Origin: Archangium lipolyticum
GTDB lineage: Bacteria > Myxococcota > Myxococcia > Myxococcales > Myxococcaceae
Assembly (NCBI RefSeq): GCF_024623785.1
Contig: NZ_JANKBZ010000010.1
Span: 62,001-126,000 of the forward strand
Direction of reading: 5' to 3'
DNA length: 64,000 bases
Shown piece by piece: positions 1 to 10,700 of this stretch; positions within the stretch are counted from its first letter, which is position 1, and each line of letters starts with the position of its first letter. The position numbers and the translations under genes were made by a program. The notes beneath the pieces were generated by a model that worked only from the letters and a program-made list of their open reading frames with translations, was not told where the DNA came from and did not search any database.

Positions 1-1591
1 CCACGGCTTGTTCCTGCTGCTCCTCATCGGAGCGGCTGGCCGCGGTGGTTGACGAGGGCCGGAAGCCGTACAAGGTGATTTTCGTGAAGAGCTCCTCCGG
101 CTTGAAGGGCTTCCCGATGAAGTCGGTGAAGCCCGCGGACGCGAGCCGGTCTCCCAGGCTGATCCTGGCGGAAGCGGAGAGCGCGAGGATGGGCAGCCGC
201 TTGAGCCGCTCGGAGGGAAGACTCCGGATGAGCCGGGTGGCTTCGAAGCCATCCAACCCGGGCATCTGCAGGTCCATCAGCACCAGGTCGTAATCGCGCC
301 CGGTGATCTTCTCCAGGGCTTGCCGGCCATCTCCCACCACGTCGAATTCGATGCCCCACTTCCGGAGGAAGCGCGAGAGGACGAACACGTTCACTTCATT
401 GTCTTCCGCCACCAGGATCCTGCGGCCCTGGAGCGACCGTTCGTCCGGAGGGGTCTCCGCCGTGAGCCTCGCTTCCCCTGGTTCCTCTCCAATCATCAGA
501 CGCAAGCGGAAGGAGAAGGACGAGCCCCTTCCCGGTGTGCTCTCCACGACCATCCGGGTGCCATACAGCTCCAGCAGCTTCTGGCTGATGGTGAGCCCCA
601 GGCCGGTGCCCCCGTATTTCAGATTGATGTCGTAGCTGGCCTGTGTGAATTCCTCGAAGATGTGGGGCAGGCGCTCGCGCGCGATGCCGATGCCCGTGTC
701 GGTGACCCGGAACTCGAGGGCGGCGGAGTCGGGGAACAGCTCGCCCAGCCGCAGCTCCACCGTGACGGCTCCCTTCTCCGTGAACTTGATGGCGTTGCTC
801 ACCAGGTTGGTGAGGATCTGCCCGAGCTTGAGTGGATCTCCGACGACGTAGGCCGGCACCTGCTCGTCGATCTCCACCCGGAGGGGCAGGTTCTTCTCCT
901 CGGCCTTGAGCCCGAGGCCGTAGACGGTGTCGTAGAGCAGCTGGCGGACATCGAAGCTCCGCTCCTCCAGCGTCACCTTGCCCGCGTCCATCTTGTTGAA
1001 GTCCAGGACGTTGTTGATCAGGTTCAGCAGGCTCGCGGAAGAGAAGCCCAGGATGCGGACATACTCTTCCTGTTGGGGCGAGAGTTGGGTGTCCCCCAGG
1101 AGGTTCGAGATCCCCATGATGGCGTTCAGGGGAGTGCGGATCTCGTGGCTGATCATGGACACGAAATCCGTCTTGGTCTTGATGGCCTCCTCGGCCTTCC
1201 GGCGGGCCAGCAGCAACTCCCGCTCGTACTTCTTGCGGTCGACGAGATGGAAGAGGGCGGTCCGGTTCAAGAGGGGTCTGCCGTCCGCGTCCTTCTTCTG
1301 GATGGAATTGAGCAGGAACGACAGGGAATGGCCGTCCCTGTGTTTCAGCTCGAGGTTGATTTCATTGACGAAACCCTGCATCCGCAGCAGGGGGGCGTAA
1401 TACGTCTCGTAGAAGATCTTGCACCCGACGGTCAGCAGATCCTGGAACCGTTTGCCGGAGAGGAGCTCCTCGCGCGAGTAGCCCGTCCAGGTCAGGAATG
1501 TCTGGTTGAACCTGATGAAGGTTCCATCTGGACGCGTGGAGACATGACCACAAGGCGCGCTCTCATAAAGCTCCTCGGCGCTCTCCTCCAT
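1..1591 (-). CDS. PAS hybrid sensor histidine kinase (3' end cut by window edge)
   Basis: Signal-transducing kinase; 530 residues are visible and the C-terminus lies left of the window. Order: PAS domain (about residues 5-120, starting AEELYESAPCG, the type found on RsbP-like sensors), HisKA with H149 in SMISHEIRTPLNAIMG, HATPase_c with N-box LTNLVSNAIKFTEKG and G-boxes DTGIGIA and GGTGLGL, then a receiver domain with phospho-acceptor D440 in LVLMDLQMPG and conserved lysine in IGKPFKP. There is no signal peptide or membrane segment, so it is probably cytoplasmic. ATG at 1591 is chosen because an in-frame ATG 24 bases further upstream hits a stop at once. The start overlaps the stop of the upstream rsbQ remnant (TGATG), which suggests translational coupling in the ancestral operon. 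The input signal is unknown. Confidence 0.93.
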   Translation of the reverse strand, partial: MEESAEELYESAPCGHVSTRPDGTFIRFNQTFLTWTGYSREELLSGKRFQDLLTVGCKIFYETYYAPLLRMQGFVNEINLELKHRDGHSLSFLLNSIQKKDADGRPLLNRTALFHLVDRKKYERELLLARRKAEEAIKTKTDFVSMISHEIRTPLNAIMGISNLLGDTQLSPQQEEYVRILGFSSASLLNLINNVLDFNKMDAGKVTLEERSFDVRQLLYDTVYGLGLKAEEKNLPLRVEIDEQVPAYVVGDPLKLGQILTNLVSNAIKFTEKGAVTVELRLGELFPDSAALEFRVTDTGIGIARERLPHIFEEFTQASYDINLKYGGTGLGLTISQKLLELYGTRMVVESTPGRGSSFSFRLRLMIGEEPGEARLTAETPPDERSLQGRRILVAEDNEVNVFVLSRFLRKWGIEFDVVGDGRQALEKITGRDYDLVLMDLQMPGLDGFEATRLIRSLPSERLKRLPILALSASARISLGDRLASAGFTDFIGKPFKPEELFTKITLYGFRPSSTTAASRSDEEQQEQAV

Positions 1592-1716
1592 CAGGCCCTC
1601 ACAGGAAGGCCCGCATGGCGGAGATGGTGCTGATCGCAGCCGTAACCATGGGCGAAGATCAGCGCCTTCCTACCTTTTCCGAGGAGCTTGACGTTGTTCT
1701 TCTCGAGGGCGCTCAT
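1591..1716 (-). pseudogene. collapsed rsbQ-like alpha/beta hydrolase remnant
   Basis: A 41-codon frame, ATG to TGA. Its first ~31 residues read like the N-terminus of RsbQ, the hydrolase partner of the RsbP PAS phosphatase: NVKLLGKGRKA then IFAHGYGCDQH, compared with the Bacillus pattern NHVKVKGSGKA...FAPGFGCDQ. After CDQH the frame jumps to HLRHAGLPVRA and stops; this tail resembles the C-terminal part of RsbQ after the catalytic histidine (HCPHMSH...). The nucleophile elbow and about 220 residues are missing, so an internal in-frame deletion is inferred. It abuts the PAS kinase with a TGATG junction, the arrangement expected of an rsbQ-PAS sensor operon. No ribosome site is obvious. The RsbQ comparison is from memory. 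Confidence 0.7.
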
Positions 1717-1977
1717 GTATCCGAGGGTCTAGTTCCCAGGTACCATTGCGTGGCTGGGAAAACTCTTGGAGAATACCCGGTTCGCGGTGGCGGCTGATGC
1801 GGGTGCCGCGCGCGAGTGGGGGCATTGTCCCAAACTGGGCTTTCATCGCCTGGGTCGAAGTCCTCCACGCCCGTTTCCGGGGTGGGGGAGGGGGCGGCCT
1901 CCTGTCCCTTGTGCCCCCCGGTGGGCACATCGGCGTTGCGCGGCGCCCCCCTCGGAGCGTAGGGAGTCGCATCTCCC
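1717..1977. other. intergenic region between divergent kinase and helicase genes
   Basis: About 260 bases separating the rsbQ remnant from the SNF2 helicase gene. The half next to the remnant is less GC-rich than its surroundings, which fits decaying former coding sequence or promoter DNA. Open frames here on both strands lack codon structure or recognisable motifs. A G-run (about 1881-1896) lies ahead of the helicase gene. No clear promoter or operator was identified. Confidence 0.5.
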
Positions 1978-4923
1978 ATGTCCGCGACCGCTCAGCTGCT
2001 CGAAGCCGTTCGAAAGGAAGCCCGCCCCGGAATCTGGTCCAACGGGGTGAACCTCGCCCGCGCCGGTGCCGTCTCGCTCCAGGCCCAGACCGCGAGTGAA
2101 ATCGAGCTGAGGGTGAAGACAGCAGGGCGTCCGGTCCCCCTCACGGTCATCCTGTACCCGAGCGACGAGGCCTGGGAGTGCGACTGCCCCGGCCGGGTGG
2201 ATCCGTGCGAGCACGTGGTGGCGGCCGCCATCTCCATCCAGCAGGCGGAGAAGCAGGACACCCCGATGGAGTCCACCGCGAACAAGTGGTCGCGCGTGGT
2301 GTACCGGTTCTCGCGCGTCCCAGGAGGGTTGGAGCTCCACCGCGCGCTCGCCCACGCCGATGGGACCGAGGAGCCCCTGGAGGACACCCTCGCCTCCCTG
2401 CTCGCCAGGCCCGCCCAGGCCGCGAAGCTGCAGGTCGAGCAGTCGGACCTCCTCGCGGATCGGCTCCTGGAGCGCCGCACGCGCGGAGCGCTGCCTCCCG
2501 AGCGGCTTGACGCACTGCTCCAGGTGCTCCAGCAGGCGCGCAACGTCCTGCTCGACGGGCGGCCCGTCGCCGTCTCGGAGGAGGCCGTCTTCCCGAGGGC
2601 GGTCGCCGAGGATCGTGGCGCGCAGCTGGTGGTGACGGTGACGAAGGACCCGCGCGTCACCGAGGTCGTGAGCCCGGGGGTCGCCCTGTGCGGTGATGCG
2701 CTGGCGCGCCTGGGGGAGACCTCGATGACCGGGCCGTGGCTGCAGAACCTGCCGATCGTCCGCACCTTCGCGCCCGAGCAGATGGGGGAGATCTCCTCGA
2801 AGGTGCTCCCGGATCTGGGCCGCCGCATGCCGGTCGAGGTCCGCAGTCGGCGCCTGCCGCCCATCGACCGCGAGATGAAGCCGCGCATCCTGCTGGAGCT
2901 CAACCAGCTGGAGTCGGGGCTGTCCATCCTGCCCACCCTCGTCTACGGGGCGCCGCCGTCGGTGCGCGTCGACAACGGCCGGATGGTCTACCTGCGCGGG
3001 GCCGTCCCCCTGCGGGACGAGGCGGCCGAACAGCGGCTCATCCACCAGCTCCGGGACGAGCTGAACCTGGTGCCCGGCCGGCGGGTGACGGTCCAGGGCC
3101 AGGAGATGGTGCGCTGGGCGGACAAGCTGCGGCGTTGGCGCGGGGACCTCGCCGGAGACTCGGCGGGCGTGGTGAGCCCGGACGTCAAGCTCCGGCCCTC
3201 GCTCCGGGTGGAGTCCTCCACCGGGCCGGGCATCCCCGAGGTGCGCTTCACGCTCGAGTTCCAGGTGGAGGGCGGCAAGGGCGAGGCGCAGTCCGTGGAC
3301 GCGGCGGCCGTCATCCGCGCGTGGAACGAGGGGCTGGGACTCGTTCCCCTGGAGGGTGGCGGCTGGGCGCCCCTGCCCCGGGCCTGGCTGGACAAGCATG
3401 GCCAGCGCGTCGCGGACCTCCTGGCCGCGCGTCAGGCGGATGGCCGGGTCTCCAATCACGCCCTGCCGGAGCTGGGCGCCCTGTGTGAGTCGCTCGAACA
3501 GCCGCCTCCGCCGGGACTCGACCGGCTGGCGCCGATGATCGAGGGCTTCGAGAAGCTCCCGCCCCCGGCCCTGCCGGCGGATCTCTCCGCGACGCTGCGC
3601 CACTACCAGCAGCAGGGCGTGAGCTGGCTCGGCTTCCTCCGGAGCGCGGGGCTCGGCGGCATCCTCGCCGACGACATGGGCCTCGGAAAGACGCTCCAGA
3701 CCATCTGTGTGCTGGGGCCTCGTTCGCTCGTCGTCTGCCCCACCAGCGTGCTCCCGAACTGGGCCGCGGAGCTCAAGCGCTTCCGCCCGTCGCTCAAGGT
3801 GTGCGTGTACCACGGGCCCGGCCGTGCCCTGGACGAGTCCGCCGATGTGACGCTCACCACGTACTCCATCCTGCGGCTGGACGCGGCCGTGCTCGGGGCC
3901 CGCACCTGGGAGGCCGTCGTGCTGGACGAGGCCCAGGCCATCAAGAATCCGGAGAGCCAGGTCTCGCGCTCGGCGTTCGGCCTCAAGGCGAACTTCCGGC
4001 TGGCCTTGAGCGGCACGCCGCTCGAGAACCGGTTGGAGGAGCTCTGGAGCCTGATGCACTTCACCAACCCCGGCCTGCTCGGGGGACGGAGGCAGTTCGA
4101 GGAGAAGACGGCCCGGCCCATCACCGAGGGCAACGCCGAGGCGGCGGATCGGCTGCGCAAGCGCATCCGGCCCTTCGTCCTGCGGCGCCTCAAGCGGGAT
4201 GTCGCGCCCGAGCTGCCGCCGCGCACCGAGTCCGTGATGCACGTGTCGCTGGATGAGCGCGAGCGCTCCGTCTACGACGCCGTCATGGCGGCGACCCGCA
4301 AGGAAGTGGTCGCGCTGCTCAACGAGGGGGGCAGCGTCCTCAAGGCGCTGGAGGCCCTGCTCCGGCTGCGTCAGGCGGCCTGCCACCCGGCGCTCGTCCC
4401 GGGCCAGCAGGCCAACACGTCGTCCAAGGTGCAGACCCTCGTGGAGGCGCTCGGCACCGCCGTGTCGGAGGGGCACAAGGCGCTGGTGTTCTCTCAGTGG
4501 ACCTCGCTGCTCGATCTGGTCGAGCCGCACTTCAAGGCGGCGGGGATTGCCTTCGAGCGCCTGGATGGGTCCACGCCCAACCGCGGGGAGATCACCACGC
4601 GCTTCCAGTCACCCGAGGGCGCGCCGGTGCTGCTGATGTCGCTCAAGGCCGGCGGCACCGGTCTGAACCTCACCGCGGCGGACCACGTGTTCCTGATGGA
4701 TCCGTGGTGGAACCCGGCGGTGGAGGCCCAGGCGGCGGATCGCGCGCACCGCATCGGTCAGGAGCGTCCGGTGATGGTGTACCGCCTGGTGTCGCAGGGC
4801 ACGGTGGAGGAGCGCATCCTCGGACTCCAGGAGAAGAAGCGCGCCCTCTTCGAGGCCGCCCTGAGCGAGGCGTCGGCCGCCACGGCCATCACCCGCGAGG
4901 ACCTGCTCGAGCTCTTCTCCTGA
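1978..4923 (+). CDS. SWIM zinc-finger SNF2-family DEAD/DEAH helicase
   Basis: A 981-residue ATP-dependent DNA translocase of the bacterial SNF2/Rad54 class, probably acting on protein-bound or damaged DNA in the cytoplasm. Residues 68-79 form a SWIM finger (C68-x-C70...C77-x-H79). A long family-specific middle region follows. The SNF2_N motor has Walker A DDMGLGKT at 565-572 (K571) and Walker B DEAQ at 650-653. The C-terminal helicase lobe has [44 protein letters not shown] and the arginine-finger motif [11 protein letters not shown]. Length and order match full-length SWIM-SNF2 proteins. ATG at 1978 follows a purine-poor leader, so the exact start is less sure than the gene. It converges with the HAD gene 16 bases downstream. 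Confidence 0.95.
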   Translation: MSATAQLLEAVRKEARPGIWSNGVNLARAGAVSLQAQTASEIELRVKTAGRPVPLTVILYPSDEAWECDCPGRVDPCEHVVAAAISIQQAEKQDTPMESTANKWSRVVYRFSRVPGGLELHRALAHADGTEEPLEDTLASLLARPAQAAKLQVEQSDLLADRLLERRTRGALPPERLDALLQVLQQARNVLLDGRPVAVSEEAVFPRAVAEDRGAQLVVTVTKDPRVTEVVSPGVALCGDALARLGETSMTGPWLQNLPIVRTFAPEQMGEISSKVLPDLGRRMPVEVRSRRLPPIDREMKPRILLELNQLESGLSILPTLVYGAPPSVRVDNGRMVYLRGAVPLRDEAAEQRLIHQLRDELNLVPGRRVTVQGQEMVRWADKLRRWRGDLAGDSAGVVSPDVKLRPSLRVESSTGPGIPEVRFTLEFQVEGGKGEAQSVDAAAVIRAWNEGLGLVPLEGGGWAPLPRAWLDKHGQRVADLLAARQADGRVSNHALPELGALCESLEQPPPPGLDRLAPMIEGFEKLPPPALPADLSATLRHYQQQGVSWLGFLRSAGLGGILADDMGLGKTLQTICVLGPRSLVVCPTSVLPNWAAELKRFRPSLKVCVYHGPGRALDESADVTLTTYSILRLDAAVLGARTWEAVVLDEAQAIKNPESQVSRSAFGLKANFRLALSGTPLENRLEELWSLMHFTNPGLLGGRRQFEEKTARPITEGNAEAADRLRKRIRPFVLRRLKRDVAPELPPRTESVMHVSLDERERSVYDAVMAATRKEVVALLNEGGSVLKALEALLRLRQAACHPALVPGQQANTSSKVQTLVEALGTAVSEGHKALVFSQWTSLLDLVEPHFKAAGIAFERLDGSTPNRGEITTRFQSPEGAPVLLMSLKAGGTGLNLTAADHVFLMDPWWNPAVEAQAADRAHRIGQERPVMVYRLVSQGTVEERILGLQEKKRALFEAALSEASAATAITREDLLELFS

Positions 4924-4939
4924 GGGAAGGGCCCGTTCG

Positions 4940-5599
4940 TCAGGGATGCGCCGCTGGCGCCGGTTCCGACCAGCGGCCCAGGCACTCGGCGACCTCCGCC
5001 GGGTGCTCGGCGATGTAGTCCGGCCCGGCCTGCTTCAGCAGCTCCTCGGCGTCGGCACCCCACCGCACGGCGATGACCCTCACGCCGACCTGCTTGCAGG
5101 CCACCACGTCCCTGTGCTCGTCGCCCACGTAGACGATCTGCTCCGGCCGGAGCCCCGTCCGTTTCAACAGCGCGCGCAGCCGGCGGGCCTTGCCGAAGAC
5201 TCCTCCACCACAATAGAGGTCCTTCACCCACTCCTCGGCCGAGTGCCGCTTCAGGAAGGCCCGGATGTTCTCCTCGTCGTTGCTGGACAGGATGAGGAGC
5301 TCCAGCCCCCGGCTCCTCAGCTCCTTCAGCAGCTCGGGGACGCCCTCGTTGAACTCGATGGACTGCATCGCGCTCCGGAAGCTCCTGCCGATCCGCACCC
5401 CCATCCAGGGCAGCATGTAGAGCGGAACCCCCAATCGCTTGCACCGCTCGCGCACGGTCATCTCGCGCAGCTCCGGGAGGATGTCGGCCGTCATCTTGCC
5501 GTAGCGTTTCTTCTCGGCGATCTCGTTGTAGAGCGCGATGGCCACGTCCAGTGAGTTCGCCAGCGTTCCATCGAAATCGAACACGACATGTGTAATCAC
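4940..5599 (-). CDS. HAD-superfamily hydrolase, phosphoglycolate-phosphatase-like
   Basis: A 219-residue haloacid-dehalogenase-type phosphatase. Motif I is VVFDFDGTLANS with both catalytic aspartates; motif II is LLILSSND; the lysine of motif III lies in GGGVFGKARRL; motif IV is VYVGDEHRDVVACKQVGV. A helical cap domain sits between motifs I and II, as in Gph/PpaX-like enzymes. GTG at 5599 is chosen because it directly precedes motif I and follows a GGTGGAG site; a longer reading to 5650 adds an arginine-rich unconserved tail. It lies 85 bases downstream of the protoporphyrinogen oxidase gene on the same strand. The substrate cannot be read from sequence. Confidence 0.88.
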   Translation of the reverse strand: MITHVVFDFDGTLANSLDVAIALYNEIAEKKRYGKMTADILPELREMTVRERCKRLGVPLYMLPWMGVRIGRSFRSAMQSIEFNEGVPELLKELRSRGLELLILSSNDEENIRAFLKRHSAEEWVKDLYCGGGVFGKARRLRALLKRTGLRPEQIVYVGDEHRDVVACKQVGVRVIAVRWGADAEELLKQAGPDYIAEHPAEVAECLGRWSEPAPAAHP

Positions 5600-5684
5600 G
5601 GCTCCACCCCCTACCCGGTTCGTCTTTCGTGGGCGGGACACTCCCCCCACGAGGACGCTCGGGAACTGTACGAAGGCGACACGC

Positions 5685-7052
5685 TCAGGCCTGCTGCTGG
5701 GAGCCCAACCCCAGGGCGCCGCCCGTGGGCGCTACCCGGGCCGCGAGCCGTTCCGCGAGTGAGGCGGCGTCGCGCACACAGTCCGCCATGCTGATGCCGC
5801 GATAGGCATTGCCGGTGAGGTGCAGCCCCGGCCAGCGGGCCACGGCCCGGTCGATGGCGGCCAGGCGCTCCTCATGGCCCACGCTGTATTGGGGCATGGC
5901 ACACGGCCAGCGCACCACGTCGGTGACGACGGGCTCGGCGCGCACCCCGGTGATGTCCGCGAGCTCCTCGCGCACCAGCGTGACGAGCTCCTCCGGGGGC
6001 AGCGAGGCCAGCTCCGGCTGCCGCGGCCCGCCCACCATGCACGTGTAGAGCACCCGCTCCCCCTCGGCCCGCCAGGGGAACAGGGTCGAGGAGTGGATGG
6101 CCCCGAGCAGCCTCCGCTTCTCGCTGGCGGGCACGAGGAAGCCCGCCCCCTCGGGTTTCGGCACGGACTCCGGGGCGAAGCCCACGTGCACCACCGCCAC
6201 CGGAGCGTAGGAGATACCCCCCAGCAGGGAACCCAGCTCCGCGTCCACCTCGCGCAGCAGTCCGGCCGCCGTGTTCGCCGGGGTGGACACCACCACCTGC
6301 GAGGCCTCCAGCTCCGTGCGCTCCCCCTGCTCGCGCACCACCACGCGCCAGCCTCCCGGGATGGGGATGAGCCGCTCCACGTGGACCCTCGTGCGGGCGA
6401 TGGTCGCCAGGCGCCGGGTGAGGGCGTCCACCATGCGTTGCAGCCCTCCCCGGAAGGAGCACAGCGTGCCGGGGCGGGACTCCTCCTCGCGCTCGGAGCT
6501 CCCCCGGACCAGCCCCAGCAGGCCGCCGCGGGGGCTCCGCTCCAGCTCCGCCAGACGCGGCATGGCCGCTCGCGCGCTCAGCGTCTCGAGGTTTCCCGCG
6601 AACAGCCCGCTCTGGACCGCGTCGAGCACCACGGACGTGGCCGTGTGTCCGGAGTGCCGGTGGCCGAAGCGGGCGAGCGACTTGTTCGCGTCACGGGCGG
6701 CCCGGCGGGTGAACAGGTTTCCCAGCACGCCCGCGCCGAGGACGGAGGAGGGGGTGCGATGCAGGGCTCGCAGCCGGCCCCGGGTATAGATGTAGTGCTT
6801 CCGGGCCGCGTCGGTGGCCGGCTGGATGAGCGCCTCGACCCCGAGGGCCCGGGCCAGCTCGCGCATCGAGGGCTCGTGGTCGAGGAAGCTGTTGGGCCCG
6901 TTCTCCAGGAGGAAGCCGTCGCGGACGTGCGTCTGGATGTTGCCTCCCAGACGGGGGGCGCGCTCCAGCAGCACCACCGGGATGCCCCGCTGCCTCAGGT
7001 GGAAGGCGGCCGCCATCCCACTGAGTCCTCCTCCGATGATGATGACGCTCAT
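5685..7052 (-). CDS. hemY: oxygen-dependent protoporphyrinogen oxidase
   Basis: A 455-residue FAD enzyme that oxidises protoporphyrinogen IX to protoporphyrin IX in haem synthesis, usually membrane-associated. The N-terminus has the dinucleotide-binding motif VIIIGGGLSGMAAAFHL, then LLERAPRLGGNIQT and the FLLENGPNSF segment typical of PPOX. The C-terminal FAD contact is LHLTGNAYRGISMADCVRDA. ATG at 7052 is preferred over an upstream frame (to 7100) because it starts at the flavin motif and has a GAGGAG ribosome site. The myxobacterial oxidase is a well-studied target of diphenyl-ether inhibitors; equivalence here is inferred from similarity. The symbols hemY and hemG are both used for this family. 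Confidence 0.93.
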   Translation of the reverse strand: MSVIIIGGGLSGMAAAFHLRQRGIPVVLLERAPRLGGNIQTHVRDGFLLENGPNSFLDHEPSMRELARALGVEALIQPATDAARKHYIYTRGRLRALHRTPSSVLGAGVLGNLFTRRAARDANKSLARFGHRHSGHTATSVVLDAVQSGLFAGNLETLSARAAMPRLAELERSPRGGLLGLVRGSSEREEESRPGTLCSFRGGLQRMVDALTRRLATIARTRVHVERLIPIPGGWRVVVREQGERTELEASQVVVSTPANTAAGLLREVDAELGSLLGGISYAPVAVVHVGFAPESVPKPEGAGFLVPASEKRRLLGAIHSSTLFPWRAEGERVLYTCMVGGPRQPELASLPPEELVTLVREELADITGVRAEPVVTDVVRWPCAMPQYSVGHEERLAAIDRAVARWPGLHLTGNAYRGISMADCVRDAASLAERLAARVAPTGGALGLGSQQQA

Positions 7053-7148
7053 GGGCCGGCTCCTCGGGTCTTCTCTGATTTCGATACCAGCCGGGGCCAT
7101 GTACGCGGAATCGCCACGGGGGGCAGATGACCAGGATCAACACTGGCG

Positions 7149-7167
7149 CATGACGGGGTGTGTCATG
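7149..7167. repeat. inverted repeat in the hemY/methyltransferase divergent region
   Basis: CATGAC and GTCATG arms flank a 7-base spacer in the 242-base divergent region between hemY and the methyltransferase-like gene. The sequence just to the right (gggtttatatgaattcc) is unusually AT-rich for this genome, so this could be an operator near a promoter. No factor is known. Confidence 0.35.
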
Positions 7168-7294
7168 GGTTTATATGAATTCCTGGAAATCCAAGTCAAG
7201 CCCAGTCGCTCGTCGCGGGAGCGGGCACACCCGGGCGGGCAGGAGGGCGCCTGAGGGGAATCCGGAGCACCGGACCTGGTGTAGAGGAGGACGC

Positions 7295-7759
7295 ATGGCC
7301 GACAAGCGTCGCTTCGACCTCTTCGCCCAGTTCATCACCGAGCGTTTCGCCGCCCCCCGCATCTTCGACATCGCCGGAGGGCAGGGACGGTTGAACGAGG
7401 CCCTCTCGCGGCTGGGGCGCACGGTCACCACGTTCGATCTGCGACACAAGCACCTGCCCGTGCGCTACGCCCAGCGCATGTTCACGCTGGAGGAGCCGTG
7501 CGAGTGCGACCTGCTCGTGGGCATGCACCCGGACGGGGCGACGCGGATCATCATCGAGTACGCGGCGAAGTACCGGCTGCCCTTCGCCGTGGTGCCGTGC
7601 TGCTCGGACAACAGCATGCCGTACAACCCGTGGCGGCGGCACCTGGCGGACCTGGCGCGCGAGCGTGGCTTCACCTCCGTGGAGGAGCATGCCCTCCCCA
7701 TGGAAGGCCGCTCGCTCGTCGTGCTCGGGGAGTTCGCTAGTCCCAACCCCGGAGCGTGA
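7295..7759 (+). CDS. small class I methyltransferase-fold protein
   Basis: A 154-residue protein with a Rossmann-like start: IFDIAGGQGRLNEALSRLG resembles SAM motif I (D-x-AGGxG), followed by VTTFDLRHK at the motif II position and DLLVGMHPDGATR near the acidic loop and motif IV. PCCSDNSMPYNPWRRHLADLA is a distinctive conserved-looking block with paired cysteines. A methyltransferase fold is inferred; activity and substrate are not known. ATG at 7295 has an ideal GAGGAGG site six bases upstream; the longer frame to 7160 crosses the upstream region and was rejected. Its 3' end overlaps the convergent giant membrane gene by 23 bases. Confidence 0.75.
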   Translation: MADKRRFDLFAQFITERFAAPRIFDIAGGQGRLNEALSRLGRTVTTFDLRHKHLPVRYAQRMFTLEEPCECDLLVGMHPDGATRIIIEYAAKYRLPFAVVPCCSDNSMPYNPWRRHLADLARERGFTSVEEHALPMEGRSLVVLGEFASPNPGA

Positions 7760-10700
7760 CGCGCACGCGCCGGACGAGCAGCTCCAGCTCCTGGCGGCGC
7801 AGGGTGGCCAGCACCCGGCCTCCCACGATGGTGAGGCCGGTGAGCGTCATCACCACGAAGCCGATGCGGTGGTCCCTCAGCCCGGCGTGGACGAGCGTGG
7901 CCGCCACGTCCAACGTGAGGAACAGCGTCCCCAGCGCCAGGTAGGCGCGGATGTGCAAGGCCATGCCCGCGGCCACGCCCAGCAGGCACACCGCGCCGAA
8001 CACGAGGGCATACGTCCCATCCGCCGCCTGTCCGAGCTGGAGCGTCAGCTTCGACGCCGCGGGCACGTACAGCAGCAGACCGCCCACGATGCGCACCGCG
8101 TTCCTCGCCGCGTGCGGCAGACTGCTCGTGAAGAGCTGCCCCAGCATCAGCAACAGCATGCCGAGCGGCGCCAGGTAGACCTCGATGCCCTCCATGTCCA
8201 CCGAGAGCGCGCCGATGAGGAGCGCCACGTTGCAGGCGGTGGCCGCGAGCGAGCCGAACAGCCGGCTGCGCTCCACCGCGCCCAGCACCGCGTACAGGAG
8301 GCCCGAGCCGCCCGCCAGCAGCGCGGCCTCGCCCGTGGCCTCGCTGGGAAGCACCAGGGCCATGCCCACGGGTAGCAGCGCCGCGAACCGGCGGGTCGCC
8401 TTCTCCACCGGGGCGACGCCCGCCCGCCGCGCCAGCACCGTCACCCCCACCAGCGCGAAGCCGAGCGCCAGGGCGAAGAGGGCATCGTGCTCGGGACGCA
8501 GGCCCCGCGCGTAGAGGGCCCTCACGAGCGCGTACACGCCCACCACCGCCACCTGCACGAAGTACACGTGCCGGCCCGTCCGCTCGCGCCACGCGCAGTG
8601 CAATGACACGGCCACCGAGAGGCCGATGGCCGCGCCCGCCAACGGGAGCGCCCGCTCGTCCGGTGTGCTCACCCACGCCGCCACCAGCGCGAGCTGGCCA
8701 CCCGTCACGATGAGCCACAAGTCCCGGCCCCATGCGAGCCCCCGGGCCACGTCCTCGCGTCCGGTGCGAATCCATCGGTTGGCGGCATGCGCGAGCGCCG
8801 CCACTCCCGCCAGGCCGAGCGCCAGCGCCGTCCCGTGCCGCGAGAGGAGGGCTTCGTACGCCGCGGACCTCCCGGCTTCGTCCGCGCCCCCCAGGAGTCC
8901 CACCGAGAGGCCCGTCGCGGCGGCGAGCCCCGCCATCATCGAGGCCCACCCCGCGCCCAGCTTCGACAGCGCTCCCTTCCACTGGTACGCGCCGGTGAAC
9001 AGCGCGGCGGCGACGAGCGCCGAGGTCACCGGCAGGGCGGCGGAGCTCGTCCAGAGTCCACCGAGTCCGTAGAGGACGTCGAGCAGCAGGCGGGGAACGG
9101 CCATCAGCGGGTTGGCCTTGCCACCGCTGGCCAGGGCGTACACCGCCGCGTTCAGGGCGAAGAACAGCGCGCCCAGTTGCGCACGGGCCCGCGCCGCACC
9201 CTCGTCCATCCCACGCCAGCGGGCCACTCGCGGGCTCAGCGCCACCAGCAGCAACCCCACGAGGGCGAGCACCGGCCCCGGCCACGCTCCGATGGTGGGC
9301 TCGCGGTGCGCCAGGGCATGGACGACCAGGAGGATGCCCATTCCCGCCACCAGCCGCGCCCGGCTCTTCGCCCGGCCCGCGATGAGCACCAGCCCGGAGG
9401 CGAGGGTGAGCACTGCCGCCTCCAGCCCGGGCTGGAGGAACGCCGCCGCGAAGACGAGCCCCGCGGCGATGCCCGACCAGTGGTGCAGCGCCTGCGTGAG
9501 CTGCTGGCCGAAGGAGTCGGGCTCGTTGCCCAGGAGGGCTCGGAGGATGTCGAGCCGCTTTCCTAGTGGAGACAGCACCAGCCCCGCGCTGGCGTACACG
9601 AGCCCCGCGGCGGCGACACCCGCGAAGGCCCGGTACCACAGTTGGGGCACCGTCTCTCCCGAGGTGAGCCAGGCCTCGGACGCGAGCCATCCGAGGCTCT
9701 GGGCGGCTTCCATCAACCCGGCGCGCAGCCACTGCCCGCCCGGCGGAGTGAACGCCACCAGCGCATGTCCGAGCACGGTGCGATGGACGGCCCACAGCGC
9801 GGCCCCTGGAATCCCCAGGAGCAGCCCCAGCCGGACGAGGCCCGGGGCCCTGAAGGAGAAGGAGAGCAGCAGCACCAGGAGCGCCGCGCCCAGCGGCATG
9901 AGCGGTGGCACCACCGTCAGCGCGCGGGATAGGAGCGGCCCGCCGACGATCCAGGCCTGCACCGCGAGCACGGTGCCCAGCGCGGCCACTCCGGCGTGCG
10001 GAACGAGGTGGTACAGGCGGCCCTGGCGCTCGTTCTCCAGGCGGCGGGCGAGCCACGGCCCGAAGCGCCGGGTCACGAGCGCCAGCAGCCAGAGTCCCAC
10101 GCCGATGAAGGGGAGGCGCAGGGCCACCACGTCGGGCGGCAACGGCCGGCCCGCGCGGTTGAGCACCGCCGTGAGGGCGATGAAGAGCCCCGCGACGGCG
10201 AGCGTCACCACCGCGCCGCGCAGGTGCCACGTGACGAAGCCTCGCGTGAGGAAGGCGAGCACCGCGCTCCCCGTGAGGAGCGCGCCCGCGAGCACGGCAT
10301 GGGAGCGCGTGACTTCGTCGGGCGCCGGCATCCAGTTCACGAGCATGACGAGGGCGAACGTGGCCGCCAGGAACGATACGGCGGCGAAGCCATCGGTGTA
10401 GAGCGGGCGGCCCCGCTCGGCGAACGGCAGCTCGAGCCACCCGATCAGGGGCCGTCCCTTCCTGGCGGGAGTGGTGGGCTCGGACCCCCGGCCCCGCAGC
10501 GCCGCGAGCGCGGAGAAGCCGAACGCCACCAGCGCGAGGAGCAGGGCCCGGTCGGAGAGGACCGGTAAGTTCCTCAGCTCGACGAACTGCACGACCGAGA
10601 ACGCGAGACCCCATGCGGCCAGGGCGCTGACGAGCCGGCTGCGGTCCCGTCCCACACGCAGCAGGAGGAGCACCGAGGCGAGGAGGGCCGGAGCGCAGAA

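Noticed and set aside
1615-1797. 60-codon plus-strand frame upstream of the helicase gene
   Set aside because: It lies over the rsbQ remnant on the opposite strand, has no recognisable motif, and its codon composition does not look coding.
1843-4530. 895-codon minus-strand frame opposite the helicase
   Set aside because: It mirrors the strongly supported SNF2 gene and is rich in Arg, Gly, His and Leu typical of antisense frames in high-GC DNA.
7160-7294. 45-codon N-terminal extension of the methyltransferase-like gene
   Set aside because: It crosses the divergent promoter region and an inverted repeat, while ATG at 7295 has a strong ribosome site.
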